A stretch of 64,000 bases of DNA. It comes from Leyella stercorea (GTDB lineage: Bacteria > Bacteroidota > Bacteroidia > Bacteroidales > Bacteroidaceae). Under the pieces are notes generated by a model, which saw nothing but the letters and a program-made list of their open reading frames with translations, was not told the origin of the DNA and made no database searches. Below, one piece after another: positions 16,991-25,435 of the stretch. The DNA lies in NCBI RefSeq assembly GCF_021531355.1, contig NZ_JADYTS010000005.1:24623-88622 (forward strand). The letters are read 5' to 3'. The first letter of the stretch is position 1. Every line of letters starts with the position of its first letter. Position numbers and translations under genes: made by a program.

Positions 16991-17512
16991 CTACTTCACT
17001 TCAATCCATGCTTGCCGACGGTTGTTGCCGTCGGTGCGGTAGCTCACGTGCAGCCACCGCGTAGCTGTCTTACGCCTTTGTTCGTAGATAAGCTGGTCGA
17101 AGTCGAGGTTGCACCTGATATAATCATACATCTTCATGCCCACCTCTGCGTTAGGCACGTTGATGTCGGCTGCCTCGCCCAGAGTGTGTTGCGATGTAGC
17201 CACGCCTCCCACCTTTGCATTGACGCTTGGCGAGCGGTAGCCGCTCGTGATGCGTATTCTGCCAAACCGTCGGCGCAGCGGTTCAAGCACGTTATCGCAC
17301 AGCGCCTTCAGCCGCGCCACCGTCTCTTCCGACGGTGTGTTGTCTATGCCGTGGCGTATTGCTGTGGCAGAGATTATGAACTCGCGCAGGCTGAAGTGCT
17401 GGGTCAATTGTGTGGTTGGCAATAGGTCGTACACTGATTCTACGACCATCATCTGTTGTACGTTTGTACAAGTGGCCGCCGCCAATGCGACAGCCATTTC
17501 TGTGTTCTTCAT
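16991..17512 (-). CDS. Peptidase M15 family (D-Ala-D-Ala carboxypeptidase-like)
   Basis: About 173 residues from MKNTEMAVALAAATC; an upstream in-frame ATG at 17575 lies on top of a -7 box and is unlikely. The M15 zinc site is visible as SQHTLGEAADI (His and Asp ligands) and WLHVSYR (third His). FSLREFIISATAIRHGIDN and IRITSGYRSPSVNAKVGG are also typical of the M15_3 group. These enzymes cut peptidoglycan cross-bridge peptides and occur both as housekeeping proteins and as phage or mobile-element endolysins. No phage genes are near. Confidence 0.88.
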   Translation of the reverse strand: MKNTEMAVALAAATCTNVQQMMVVESVYDLLPTTQLTQHFSLREFIISATAIRHGIDNTPSEETVARLKALCDNVLEPLRRRFGRIRITSGYRSPSVNAKVGGVATSQHTLGEAADINVPNAEVGMKMYDYIRCNLDFDQLIYEQRRKTATRWLHVSYRTDGNNRRQAWIEVK

Positions 17513-17561
17513 TGTGTGTGTTGGATTATTAATAGTTAAGACGTCAAGTAATTTGATGCTG

Positions 17562-17569
17562 CAAAAGTA
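17562..17569 (-). promoter_or_regulatory. -7 box for the M15 peptidase gene
   Basis: TACTTTTG on the minus strand, 50 bases before the start codon at 17512. No good -33 box. Confidence 0.45.
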
Positions 17570-17706
17570 ACGCACTAATTGGAAGCAATACTACCATTTC
17601 CAATTGTTTTCGTTGTATTAAGTTAACCTATAGATAACGTTACACATGTATTGTCGTTCAAAAACCAAGTCATTAATTTGTTGTTCAAGATCCTATTATA
17701 CAAAAC

Positions 17707-17740
17707 AGCCCGTTGGCGAGGAAATCCTTGCCAACGGGCT
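17707..17740 (-). terminator. Terminator after the T9SS-domain remnant
   Basis: AGCCCGTTGGC and GCCAACGGGCT form a perfect 11-bp stem with a 12-base loop. GTTTTGT follows on the minus strand and TTGCTTTATT on the plus strand. Confidence 0.8.
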
Positions 17741-17772
17741 TTGCTTTATTATATTCTGTGAATCGAAACAGA

Positions 17773-18192
17773 TTATTTCACAACAATCTTGAAAGTTTCT
17801 GTCTTGTCCTCCTTGGTGGTAGCCTTGACGATGTATACGCCTGGCTGTTGGACGTTGAGCTGGCAACGCTCGCCAATAGAGCTGTGATTGCTTGTTACGA
17901 GCGAACCGGCTATGTCGTAAACCACTACTTGCTTCACCTCACCATTCAGAGCTGCCACGATGATGGTGCTTGGCGACGGTGAGAAGCAGTGTACGGCGCT
18001 GATACCCGTAGGTACAACCCAGTTGTTGCTGGTGAGGTAGTAGCGATCGTGGTCGTTTGCCATCATCTGCACCTTCATGCCGTCGGCAATCTCGGTGAAC
18101 TTCTTCGTTGTAGCGTCGTATATGAAGAGTTTGCCGCCCTCGTCGTTCATTTTGCGCAGCATCTTGCTGTTGAGCCAGTGGTTGTACATCAC
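17773..18192 (-). pseudogene. C-terminal remnant of a secreted protein with a T9SS sorting domain
   Basis: The 139 residues have no signal peptide and start inside what looks like a domain (KLFIYDATTKKFTEIADGMK). From about residue 65 they match a type A type IX secretion C-terminal domain: VVVYDIAGSLVTSNHSSIGERCQLNV, GVYIVKATTKEDKTETFKIVVK. T9SS cargo is normally a large exported protein with a signal peptide, so this is most likely the tail of a gene whose 5' part was lost. A strong terminator is kept downstream. No coding continuation is visible upstream at 18193-18340. Confidence 0.7.
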
Positions 18193-18348
18193 AATATTTG
18201 CATTTATAACCGCTCAAAACTGCGAGTTGAACGCATGCGAAATTCTTTGGCTCGAAATTTGTGAGTTTTGCGCGTGCAGCGTTATGCGCCTTGTGCTCAA
18301 CGTGTTATGTGGATGCGGGCGAAAGTGTGCAACATAATAAAACAAAAA

Positions 18349-18379
18349 AGTAGTCCTTTTCGTTGCAACGGGACTACTT
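18349..18379 (-). terminator. Terminator hairpin of the membrane AraC gene
   Basis: AAGTAGTCC and GGACTACTT pair, and the loop contains the palindrome CGTTGCAACG. On the minus strand the stem is followed by TTTTGTTTTA. Confidence 0.65.
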
Positions 18380-18388
18380 TTGCTTTTC

Positions 18389-18469
18389 ATTTAAGCCTCA
18401 GTTGCACTGCATTTGTTGTACTTTTGCCTTCCAAAAGTACTCCTTTTGCACAGCAACTGAGGCTTAAAT
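18389..18469. repeat. Nested palindrome (17-bp outer, 9-bp inner stem)
   Basis: ATTTAAGCCTCAGTTGC (18389-18405) is an exact inverted match to 18453-18469. Inside, GTACTTTTG and CAAAAGTAC form a second hairpin around CCTTC. Confidence 0.8.
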
Positions 18470-18613
18470 TATAAATAAGTGATGACGGGCAGTCGAAATA
18501 ACGATAAAAACGCCGTCAGAATTCTCTATAATCGATTTTTTATTTGTAATAATTTTTTACTGTATATACAATATTTGCATGGTCAATTCCCGCTCGTTTA
18601 TGCCTCGCATTGT

Positions 18614-19840
18614 TTAATGCGTCTGTCTATACACCGAGGGTGGCATGCCCTCTATCGACTTGAATATTTTGGACATTGACGCCAGGTCGGTAAATCCCAT
18701 TTTGTATGCTATGTCGCTGAGCGACACAGAGCGGTCGGCGAGGAGCAGAAGTTTCGTCTCCTCTACCTTCAGGTAGTTGACCCATGCGTTGAAGTTGCGA
18801 CCCTTCACGCTGTTGAGATAGTTGGACAGTAGGCGCGAGTTCAGCCCCATTTGCTCAGCCACCTGCATTATGGTGATGCTCTCCTTGAGATATGGCTTGT
18901 CTTCGCGTTGTGTCCACGCTGTCACGATGGTGTCGATTGATGATATTTCGGCAGATGGCTTGCTTGTTACTGTTTCGGGCTCTTGCTTCTGCTTTGATTC
19001 GTCGCTGCTACGCTGTGCTTTGTCTGCATCAGTGGCGTTGTCGGTTGTGGCAGCTGTTGTCGGTGTGTTGTCGTTGTCGGCAAAAGCCGGTCGGATTTCC
19101 CAATAAATGTTGCGGCACATGATGAAAGCTATGCTGTTGACGATAATAACCAGTGATAGAATCCAGAGTATGGAAGAATCCCACATAGGGTCGGATGTGA
19201 AGAGGTCTATTATACTTATTATATAATATATCACAATTGATATTACCACGGCTATGAGCCAGTGGCTCTGGCTGCGGCTCTTGCCCGAGCAATAGTTGTC
19301 GATATGCTGTCTGAAGCGTATTGTCTGCTTGCCCACCGACTTGAGGATGTATGCTGTTTCGACTACAAACACCGCATACAGCGCATAGCAGGTGTATATG
19401 GCGGGCTTTGTTGTGATGAATTCGTTGTAGGCTTTGGCTGAGAAGGTCAGTCCGTAGTCGGGTATAAACAATATTATATGTGTGAGCCACACGAGTAGTA
19501 CGGGTGTGACATAGAGTATTGAGGTGCGCAGTTTGGGTTGCTTGCCGTGCAGCAGATAGATTATGGCTGTCATGTCGATGCATATAGCGAAGTAGATGAA
19601 CAGCGGGCTGGTGAAGTGGTCGAGGGACAGATGCGGCACGCCGTTGATTATGCGCGATATATACAGCAGGCTTGTCAATGCCTCTATTAATGCTGAGGCG
19701 GCAAGGCATAGTCGTGTCTTGCTGAATGAGTCGACCTTTCCCTGCACATCTTTCTGAATTGGGGTGAGCAGAAAGATTGTTCCTATAGTGGTGCATACGG
19801 CGCAGTTGAACACGTATGCTATTAATGTTGTTAAGTCCAT
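18614..19840 (-). CDS. Membrane-anchored AraC-type regulator
   Basis: The 408-residue protein has about six or seven hydrophobic helices in residues 1-250 (LIAYVFNCAVCTTIGTIFLL, PLFIYFAICIDMTAIIYLL, ILWILSLVIIVNSIAFIMC and others). A low-complexity acidic linker (DNDNTPTTAATTDNATDAD) follows. A C-terminal double helix-turn-helix of AraC type spans about residues 310-408 (ITIMQVAEQMGLNSRLLSNYL, SLSDIAYKMGFTDLASMSKIF). Membrane sensors fused to AraC DNA-binding domains occur in Bacteroidetes, but their signals are unknown. Its nearest downstream gene is only the T9SS remnant. Confidence 0.85.
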   Translation of the reverse strand: MDLTTLIAYVFNCAVCTTIGTIFLLTPIQKDVQGKVDSFSKTRLCLAASALIEALTSLLYISRIINGVPHLSLDHFTSPLFIYFAICIDMTAIIYLLHGKQPKLRTSILYVTPVLLVWLTHIILFIPDYGLTFSAKAYNEFITTKPAIYTCYALYAVFVVETAYILKSVGKQTIRFRQHIDNYCSGKSRSQSHWLIAVVISIVIYYIISIIDLFTSDPMWDSSILWILSLVIIVNSIAFIMCRNIYWEIRPAFADNDNTPTTAATTDNATDADKAQRSSDESKQKQEPETVTSKPSAEISSIDTIVTAWTQREDKPYLKESITIMQVAEQMGLNSRLLSNYLNSVKGRNFNAWVNYLKVEETKLLLLADRSVSLSDIAYKMGFTDLASMSKIFKSIEGMPPSVYRQTH

Positions 19841-19877
19841 GATTTATCGGTTTTACACAAAAAATCGTTTTATTTTA

Positions 19878-19909
19878 CAAAGGTAGTATTTCATGCAATA
19901 TTTTGCAAA
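19878..19909 (-). promoter_or_regulatory. Promoter of the membrane AraC gene
   Basis: On the minus strand, TTTG (19909-19906), a 20-base spacer, then TACCTTTG (19885-19878). Confidence 0.6.
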
Positions 19910-20026
19910 CGATTGTTCTTTATTTTGCATTTTTTGCACCATGTTTTGACAAATTATCTTTTTTTACACATGTTGCTGTACAGCAATCAGTTGCTACGGA
20001 GGCTATATTGCTTCCGTAGCAACCAA

Positions 20027-21898
20027 TCATAATTCTGTCACATATTCGTATAGCTTGTTGTAGAACGGATGGCGGGTCATGGTGGCTGCCGAACCGAGAA
20101 TGATGAGCTTCATTCGGGCACGTGTGATAGCCACGTTCATGCGGCGAAGGTCGCGTAGGAATCCGATGTCGCCGCCGTCGTTGTCGCGAACGAGCGAGAT
20201 GAGTATGATGTCGCGCTCCTGACCCTGAAATCCGTCGACGGTGTTGACGGTGATGAGGCGGCGGTAGGGACGCAGGCGCTCGCTCTGGCGTATCATCTTG
20301 CGCAGCAGCTGCACCTGGGCACGATAGGGCGAGATGATGCCTACATCTATCGACTCGTCGAGCACACGCTGACGGCCTATCTTGTCGAAATAGTCGGCAA
20401 GGGTGGCGAGCGTGAGTTCTGCCTCGGCACGGTTGATGCGACCGAAGTTTTCGCCCACAAACTCCTCACGGCCGTCTACGTCGGTGGTGTCGACCCACAT
20501 CATGGGGCGGTCGTAGTCGAGTATGCCACGGCCCTTGACTTCTGGAGCCGACTGCACGCGCGAGTTGTAGAAGTAGTCGCTCGAGAATCGCATTATCTGC
20601 TCGTTCATACGATACTGCACCTCAAGCAGCGTCACCACCTCGGGCTTCTGCTCGGCAATGCGCTCCATGAGCGTACGGCCTAGTCCGCCCTTCAGAGCCA
20701 TGATGCTCTTCACGGTAGGCGGCAGCTGACAGTGGTCGCCTGCCAGGATGACACGTCCAGCCTTGCGTATGGCTATCCAGCACGCAGCCTCAAGCGCCTG
20801 TGCCGCCTCGTCTATAAATAAGGTGGAATAGTGTTCGCCCTCAAGCACACGGTTGGCGGCACCGGTGAGTGTGCAGGCTATGACACGCGCCTCGCCGAAG
20901 AGCGACGAGCGTATGCGCAGCTCCAGTTCGGTGGCACGGCTCTTCAGGCGGTCCATCTTCTGATGCCACGACTCGGTGCGTCCGCGACGCTGCTGGCGCA
21001 GTTCGCGTATGGCCTTGCGTATGCTCCACAGCTGCGGATAGTCGGGATGGGCCTCAAAGCGCCGTTCGTAGGTGAACGACAGCATCTTGTCGTTGACACG
21101 TGTAGGATTGCCTATGCGCAGCACTGCCACGCCACGGTCGACGAGTTTCTCCGAAATCCAGTCGACCGCCATGTTGCTCTGGGCGCACACCAGCACCTGG
21201 CTCTCGCGGCGCAGCGTCTCGTATATAGCCTCGACCAGCGTCGTCGTCTTGCCCGTTCCGGGAGGGCCGTGCACGATGGCAACATCCTTGGCACGCATCA
21301 CCTCGCCCACAGCGTGCTGCTGCGAGGCATTGAGCCACGACAGGCAGGGGGCGTCGAATGTGAAGCGTGACGCAGGCACCTTGGTATAGAATATGTCGCG
21401 CAGCGCTGCCAGACGTCCCGTCTTGGCACGTATCACGCGGTCGAGAGCGTCGAACATCAATCTGTAAGAAGTCTCGTCGAAGAACAGTTGTATGCCAAGA
21501 GCCTCCTGACGTTGCAGGTCGACAATGCGTCCGGCGTCGGGCAGTGCCACCACCATGCGGTCTTGCTCGGCATAGCTCACCGTAGCGGTGAACGACATAT
21601 AGTGTATGCTGTCGCGCCCGGCGGCGTCGCGCTTCATGGTGAAGAAGCACACGGGGCGTCCCGGCTCGAAGTTGTGCTCAATGTCCGAGCCCGGCTGGCG
21701 TGTCACCTCAACCACCATCTGATTGAGCGAGTTGTAATAATTGCGTCCTATGCCGACGGGAAACCACGCATCGCCGCGCCTTGTCTTGCGCTCAATGCCC
21801 ATGGTCTGCGTCTGCTTGCGAAATTCTTCCTTCTCGTGATTGTATTCAATCTCAAGAAGAAGTCGCTGCTGTTGTAATTGAAGTATTGGGTTGTTCAT
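20027..21898 (-). CDS. SF1 DNA/RNA helicase (IGHMBP2/Upf1-like)
   Basis: About 623 residues from MNNPILQLQQQRLLLEIEYNH; an in-frame ATG 13 codons earlier would add a hydrophobic leader and is unlikely. Motifs in order are Walker A (VHGPPGTGKTTTLVEAIYE, about residue 215), CAQSNMAVDWISEKL, Walker B LFIDEAAQALEAACW, GDHCQLPPTVKS, LEVQYRMNEQIMRFSS, IISPYRAQVQLLRK and VNTVDGFQGQERDIILISLVR. These are the SF1 motifs of the Upf1-like group. The N-terminal region resembles other Bacteroidetes AAA-domain proteins of this size. The substrate and process are unknown. It stands alone. Confidence 0.9.
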   Translation of the reverse strand: MNNPILQLQQQRLLLEIEYNHEKEEFRKQTQTMGIERKTRRGDAWFPVGIGRNYYNSLNQMVVEVTRQPGSDIEHNFEPGRPVCFFTMKRDAAGRDSIHYMSFTATVSYAEQDRMVVALPDAGRIVDLQRQEALGIQLFFDETSYRLMFDALDRVIRAKTGRLAALRDIFYTKVPASRFTFDAPCLSWLNASQQHAVGEVMRAKDVAIVHGPPGTGKTTTLVEAIYETLRRESQVLVCAQSNMAVDWISEKLVDRGVAVLRIGNPTRVNDKMLSFTYERRFEAHPDYPQLWSIRKAIRELRQQRRGRTESWHQKMDRLKSRATELELRIRSSLFGEARVIACTLTGAANRVLEGEHYSTLFIDEAAQALEAACWIAIRKAGRVILAGDHCQLPPTVKSIMALKGGLGRTLMERIAEQKPEVVTLLEVQYRMNEQIMRFSSDYFYNSRVQSAPEVKGRGILDYDRPMMWVDTTDVDGREEFVGENFGRINRAEAELTLATLADYFDKIGRQRVLDESIDVGIISPYRAQVQLLRKMIRQSERLRPYRRLITVNTVDGFQGQERDIILISLVRDNDGGDIGFLRDLRRMNVAITRARMKLIILGSAATMTRHPFYNKLYEYVTEL

Positions 21899-21964
21899 CA
21901 CAAGCAAAGTTAACAATAATATTCTGCCTCGAAACACTTAAAATTCAAAAAATACAGCATTTTT

Positions 21965-21995
21965 TTTGAGGTTTCGCAAAAATGTCGTACTTTTG
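21965..21995 (+). promoter_or_regulatory. Promoter of the WG-like gene
   Basis: TTTG (21965-21968), a 19-base spacer, then TACTTTTG (21988-21995): an exact match to the Bacteroidetes consensus, 34 bases before the start codon. Confidence 0.7.
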
Positions 21996-22029
21996 GAAAA
22001 ATCCTGAATTATAAAACCTAGAAAACGCT

Positions 22030-22689
22030 ATGGAAAAGAAAATAACACAAGAGAACTTCGAAGAGACCTACGTCGACAGTATCGAGTTGGAACGCATCGA
22101 CAAGTTTGTGTGCGACGAGATGGCGCGACAGATTCACCGCTACATCAAGGCGATGAAGGGCTCCAAGACTATTATGCTCAAGTTTGAGGAACAGCTCGCC
22201 ACGCTGACAGTGGAAGAAAAAGAAGAGGCCATAGCACGCTACATCGACCTAAACCGCAAAGTGCTATCAGGACTTGACTTCAAGGTTGTACTCGCACGAG
22301 CTATGGCCAACTATTGCGACACGTTCGCTTATCTTATCGAGCTTGTCAACAACAAGCGCAAGATGGTATTCTATCTGAACCGCATACGCGACAAGTACGA
22401 ACAATATCACGAGGTGTTTGAAGAGAACGGACACTTCGGCATCAAAGACCACAAGGGCAATGTACTTATACCTGCCCGCTACGACTTCCTGCGTACACCT
22501 TATGTATACGTAGACGACCTGCGCACGCTGCCGGTTATTGCCCAGCGCGACGGCAAAATGGGTCTTATCCTGCCCGACGGCAAGGAGACAGTGGTGGCAG
22601 ACTTCATCTACGACGATATTTCACTCCGCGACGAGCCTCCTTATTTTGAGGCTTGGAAGGGGGATGAAGCAACACTAATCGAAGCTTAG
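22030..22689 (+). CDS. Hypothetical protein with WG-repeat-like C-terminal part
   Basis: The 219-residue protein is soluble and charged. Residues 1-130 are predicted helical (LERIDKFVCDEMARQIHRYIK, LTVEEKEEAIARYIDLNRKV). Residues 135-215 look like degenerate WG-type repeats (HFGIKDHKGNVLIPARYDFL and KMGLILPDGKETVVADFIYDD). I do not recognise the family. A perfect 20-bp hairpin overlaps its last codons and stop. Confidence 0.75.
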   Translation: MEKKITQENFEETYVDSIELERIDKFVCDEMARQIHRYIKAMKGSKTIMLKFEEQLATLTVEEKEEAIARYIDLNRKVLSGLDFKVVLARAMANYCDTFAYLIELVNNKRKMVFYLNRIRDKYEQYHEVFEENGHFGIKDHKGNVLIPARYDFLRTPYVYVDDLRTLPVIAQRDGKMGLILPDGKETVVADFIYDDISLRDEPPYFEAWKGDEATLIEA

Positions 22690-22711
22690 GCTCGATTAGT
22701 GTTGCTTCATC
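22663..22711. terminator. Perfect 20-bp stem-loop overlapping a stop codon
   Basis: The arms 22663-22682 and 22692-22711 are exact complements (GATGAAGCAACACTAATCGA). The 9-base loop AGCTTAGGC holds the TAG stop. No T-run follows. It may be an intrinsic hairpin that protects or ends the transcript. Confidence 0.65.
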
Positions 22712-22712
22712 G

Positions 22713-22842
22713 GTTGTGGTGTTGAGGTGTTGTTGTGGTGTGATTTGCTTTTTTGCTAAAAACATAACCAACAAAACACCACCTCAACTACACAACCCAA
22801 ACAACAAATTACACCATCTCAACATCACACCACAACAACCTC
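22713..22842. repeat. Imperfect inverted repeat in the ribD upstream region
   Basis: GAGGTGTTGTTGTGGTGTGAT (22724-22744) pairs with ATCACACCACAACAACCTC (22824-22842). Further GT-rich and AC-rich partners lie between them (GGTTGTGGTGTTGAGG, CACCACCTCAACTACACAACC). It is a strand-asymmetric GTTG/CAAC palindrome ending 18 bases before ribD. No FMN riboswitch was recognised. Confidence 0.6.
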
Positions 22843-22859
22843 TTTTCTCGAAGAAAAAA

Positions 22860-23819
22860 ATGACTGACGAACAATACATGCGCCGCTGCCTGCAACTGGC
22901 TGGCTGCGGCATTATGGGTGCCAAGCCCAATCCGATGGTGGGGGCTGTGATAGTGTCTGCCGACGGACGCATCATTGGCGAGGGCTATCATCGCCGTTGC
23001 GGTGAGGCTCATGCCGAAGTGAATGCCTTTGCATCGGTGCGCTCCGAGGACGAGCCGCTGCTCAGCAATGCCACTATATACGTAAGCCTTGAGCCTTGCT
23101 CGCACTACGGCAAGACACCGCCATGCGCCGACCTTATTATAAAGAAAGGTGTGAAGCGATGCGTGGTGGGATGTGTCGACCCCTTTGCCAAGGTGCATGG
23201 ACGAGGCATACAGAAACTGCGCGATGCAGGCATAGAGGTGACCGTGGGCGTGCTCGACGACGAGTGTCGCGAACTGAACCGCCGCTTCATCACCTTCAAC
23301 GAACACCGCCGCCCGTATATCACACTGAAGTGGGCAGAAACCGCCAATCACTTCATCGACAACGACGGCAAGGCACTGGCTATATCCACACCGTTCACCA
23401 AGATGCTGTCGCACCGTCTGCGTGCCGAGGCTGACGCCATACTCGTGGGCAGAACCACCGACGAGCGTGAGCATCCGCAGCTCAACACACGCAACTGGGC
23501 AGGACCGTCGCCACGACGCATCGTAATCGACAGCAGCCAGCCGGCATTCGAGGGCCTGGACTTCACACAGCCCGTTGTGCCGCAGATTCTCTCGTGGCTA
23601 TACGACGAGCGCTGCCAATGGCTCATCGTTGAGGGAGGAGCAAAGACACTGCAATCGTTTATAGATGCCGGAGCGTGGGACGAAATACGCATTGAGACGG
23701 CACCGCTGACCGTAGCATCAGGCACACTCGCACCGCAACTGCCCGACAACGCCCAGCTGCACAGTCAGCAGATATACGACGGAAACACCATCCGGGTATT
23801 CCGCAACGGAACAAAATAA
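22860..23819 (+). CDS. ribD: Riboflavin biosynthesis protein RibD (deaminase/reductase)
   Basis: About 319 residues from MTDEQYMRRCLQLAG at 22860; the longer upstream frame is repeat-derived. The deaminase zinc site is present (CGEAHAEVNAF, LEPCSHYGKTPPCADLI) with PNPMVGAVIV. The reductase half starts near residue 148 (RRPYITLKWAETANHFI) with LRAEADAILVGRTT and WLIVEGGAKTLQSFI. It carries out two successive steps of riboflavin synthesis: deamination and side-chain reduction of the pyrimidine. The length is slightly below the E. coli enzyme but both domains are complete. Confidence 0.96.
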   Translation: MTDEQYMRRCLQLAGCGIMGAKPNPMVGAVIVSADGRIIGEGYHRRCGEAHAEVNAFASVRSEDEPLLSNATIYVSLEPCSHYGKTPPCADLIIKKGVKRCVVGCVDPFAKVHGRGIQKLRDAGIEVTVGVLDDECRELNRRFITFNEHRRPYITLKWAETANHFIDNDGKALAISTPFTKMLSHRLRAEADAILVGRTTDEREHPQLNTRNWAGPSPRRIVIDSSQPAFEGLDFTQPVVPQILSWLYDERCQWLIVEGGAKTLQSFIDAGAWDEIRIETAPLTVASGTLAPQLPDNAQLHSQQIYDGNTIRVFRNGTK

Positions 23820-23849
23820 AACTATAAAAATATAACTAAAACAACAATT

Positions 23850-25346
23850 ATGAAGAAACTGATATTTTCGGTACTTTTGTGCTGCGTAGCCATCGTGGCA
23901 AGCGCACAGGTGCAGCGCCCGAAGCTGGTGGTAGGCATCGTTATCGACCAGATGCGTTGGGACTATCTCTACTACTATTACGACAAGTTCGGCGAGGGCG
24001 GAATGAAACGTCTCATCAACGAGGGATTCTCGTGCGACAACCAGATGGTGAACTACGTGCCTACCGTGACGGGTGTGGGACACGCCAGCCTATATACAGG
24101 AGCCGGACCTGCCACTAACGGTATCGCCTCGAACGAGTTCCGCATGGGCGACAAGATGGTGTACTGCTGCGACGACCCCTCGGTGCAGGGCGTAGGCACC
24201 ACATCGAAGTCGGCACAGATGTCGCCCCACTATATGCTCGGCACCACTATAGGCGACATGCTGCGCCAGGCTACCGACTTCAAGGCCAAGGTCTTCGGCG
24301 TGGCTTTAAAGGACCGTGCAGCCATTCTGCCTGCGGGCCACTCTGCCAACGGCGCTTTCTGGTATGACAAGAGCGTGGCTGGATTTGTCACCAGCTCGTA
24401 CTATATGGACAAGTTGCCCGACTATGTGGTGAAGTTCAACAAGCAGAACACCATGAAGAAGGGCTACGACCCGAAGGTACATGCCGACGGTGTGACCGTG
24501 ACATTCGACATGGCTGAGGCAATAATGAAGGCCGAGAAGCTCGGACAGAACGGAACCACCGATATGCTCTGCGTAAGCATCTCGTCGACCGACGCCATCT
24601 CGCACCAGACAGGTACTTGGTGCTCGCCGGGCAAGGAGAACGAAGAGGTGTTCCTCACGCTCGACCGCGACATCAAGAAGTTCTTCGATGCTCTCGACGC
24701 GCAGGTGGGCAAGGACGGCTATCTGCTCTTCCTCACTGCCGACCACGCCGGAACGCACAACCCCAACACACAGCGCGAGCACAAGCTCGTGGGCGGTTCG
24801 TGGGACAAGACGGCTACGCTGCGCCAGGTGAACGAGGCTCTGTCGAAGAAGTTCGGCGTTGAGGGCAAGTACTTCAACGCATCAGTAGGCTTCAGCCTCT
24901 ATCTCGACCACGCCTTCCTTGCACAGAACAATCTCGACATCGAGGCTGTCAAGGCAGCTGCCATAGCCGAACTCAAGAAGGTGCCCGAACTCATCACCGC
25001 CGTAGACTACGAGAAGGCAGCCGTGGCAGCTCTGCCGCAGTGGATACGCGAGCGCATAATCAACGGCTACTATCAGGGCCGTTCGGGCGACATCTACGCC
25101 GTAGTGAAGGCCAACTACTTCGACTGGGCAGTGAAGCCCGGATTCTACGGCTCTACACACGGATCATGGAACCCTGCCGACACACACATCCCGCTCATCT
25201 TCATGGGATGGAACGTGAAGCCTGGTAAGACCACACGACTGACCACTATGGTGGACACCGCACCCACGGTATGCGCCATGCTGCACGTGCAGGCACCCGA
25301 TGCTTCAACCGGCAATCCGATTGTGGAAGTGGTGGATCAGAAGTAA
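23850..25346 (+). CDS. PafA-type alkaline phosphatase
   Basis: The 498-residue protein has a signal peptide (LIFSVLLCCVAIVASAQ). The metal and nucleophile region reads VVGIVIDQMRWDYLYYYYDKFG and then YVPTVTGVGHASLYTGAGPA, with Thr as likely nucleophile. Later metal ligands appear in SSTDAISHQTG, FLTADHAGTHN and YGSTHGSWNPADTHIPLIFMG. This matches the Bacteroidetes PafA group of periplasmic, phosphate-insensitive phosphomonoesterases. It follows ribD by 30 bases and is probably co-transcribed. Confidence 0.9.
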   Translation: MKKLIFSVLLCCVAIVASAQVQRPKLVVGIVIDQMRWDYLYYYYDKFGEGGMKRLINEGFSCDNQMVNYVPTVTGVGHASLYTGAGPATNGIASNEFRMGDKMVYCCDDPSVQGVGTTSKSAQMSPHYMLGTTIGDMLRQATDFKAKVFGVALKDRAAILPAGHSANGAFWYDKSVAGFVTSSYYMDKLPDYVVKFNKQNTMKKGYDPKVHADGVTVTFDMAEAIMKAEKLGQNGTTDMLCVSISSTDAISHQTGTWCSPGKENEEVFLTLDRDIKKFFDALDAQVGKDGYLLFLTADHAGTHNPNTQREHKLVGGSWDKTATLRQVNEALSKKFGVEGKYFNASVGFSLYLDHAFLAQNNLDIEAVKAAAIAELKKVPELITAVDYEKAAVAALPQWIRERIINGYYQGRSGDIYAVVKANYFDWAVKPGFYGSTHGSWNPADTHIPLIFMGWNVKPGKTTRLTTMVDTAPTVCAMLHVQAPDASTGNPIVEVVDQK

Positions 25347-25355
25347 ATAATGTAA

Positions 25356-25435
25356 GCAGTACGCCCCGAAGGGGCATAAGCACATAGGAGAGTCAAAAAT
25401 CAATTATACGGGCTGAAAGCCCAATAAGCACATAG
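25356..25435. repeat. Left flank of the transposase island: two REP-like hairpins
   Basis: GCCCCGAAGGGGC (25363-25375) is followed by ATAAGCACATAGGAG, and GGGCTGAAAGCCC (25410-25422) by AATAAGCACATAGGAG. Each is a 5-bp stem with a GAA loop and a nearly identical tail. The outer piece GCAGTACGCCCCGAAGGGGC mirrors 26381-26400. Confidence 0.85.

Larger units (their letters stand above)
18193..18613. other. Intergenic region with a terminator and a nested palindrome
   Basis: No gene was seen. It contains the terminator at 18349-18379 and the nested palindrome at 18389-18469. The part from 18193 to 18340 may be decayed upstream sequence of the T9SS cargo gene. Confidence 0.6.

Noticed and set aside
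16991..17512. Prophage endolysin
   Set aside because: The M15 peptidase could be one, but no holin, portal, capsid or tail gene lies near.
20831..21370. Rightward frame of 179 codons inside the helicase gene
   Set aside because: Antisense shadow of the SF1 helicase, without any domain of its own.
22716..22859. N-terminal extension of RibD
   Set aside because: The extension is translated from the GTTG/CAAC palindrome and lacks similarity to RibD; MTDEQYMRRCL fits the family start.
22690..22859. FMN riboswitch before ribD
   Set aside because: None of the conserved RFN element sequence blocks could be recognised.
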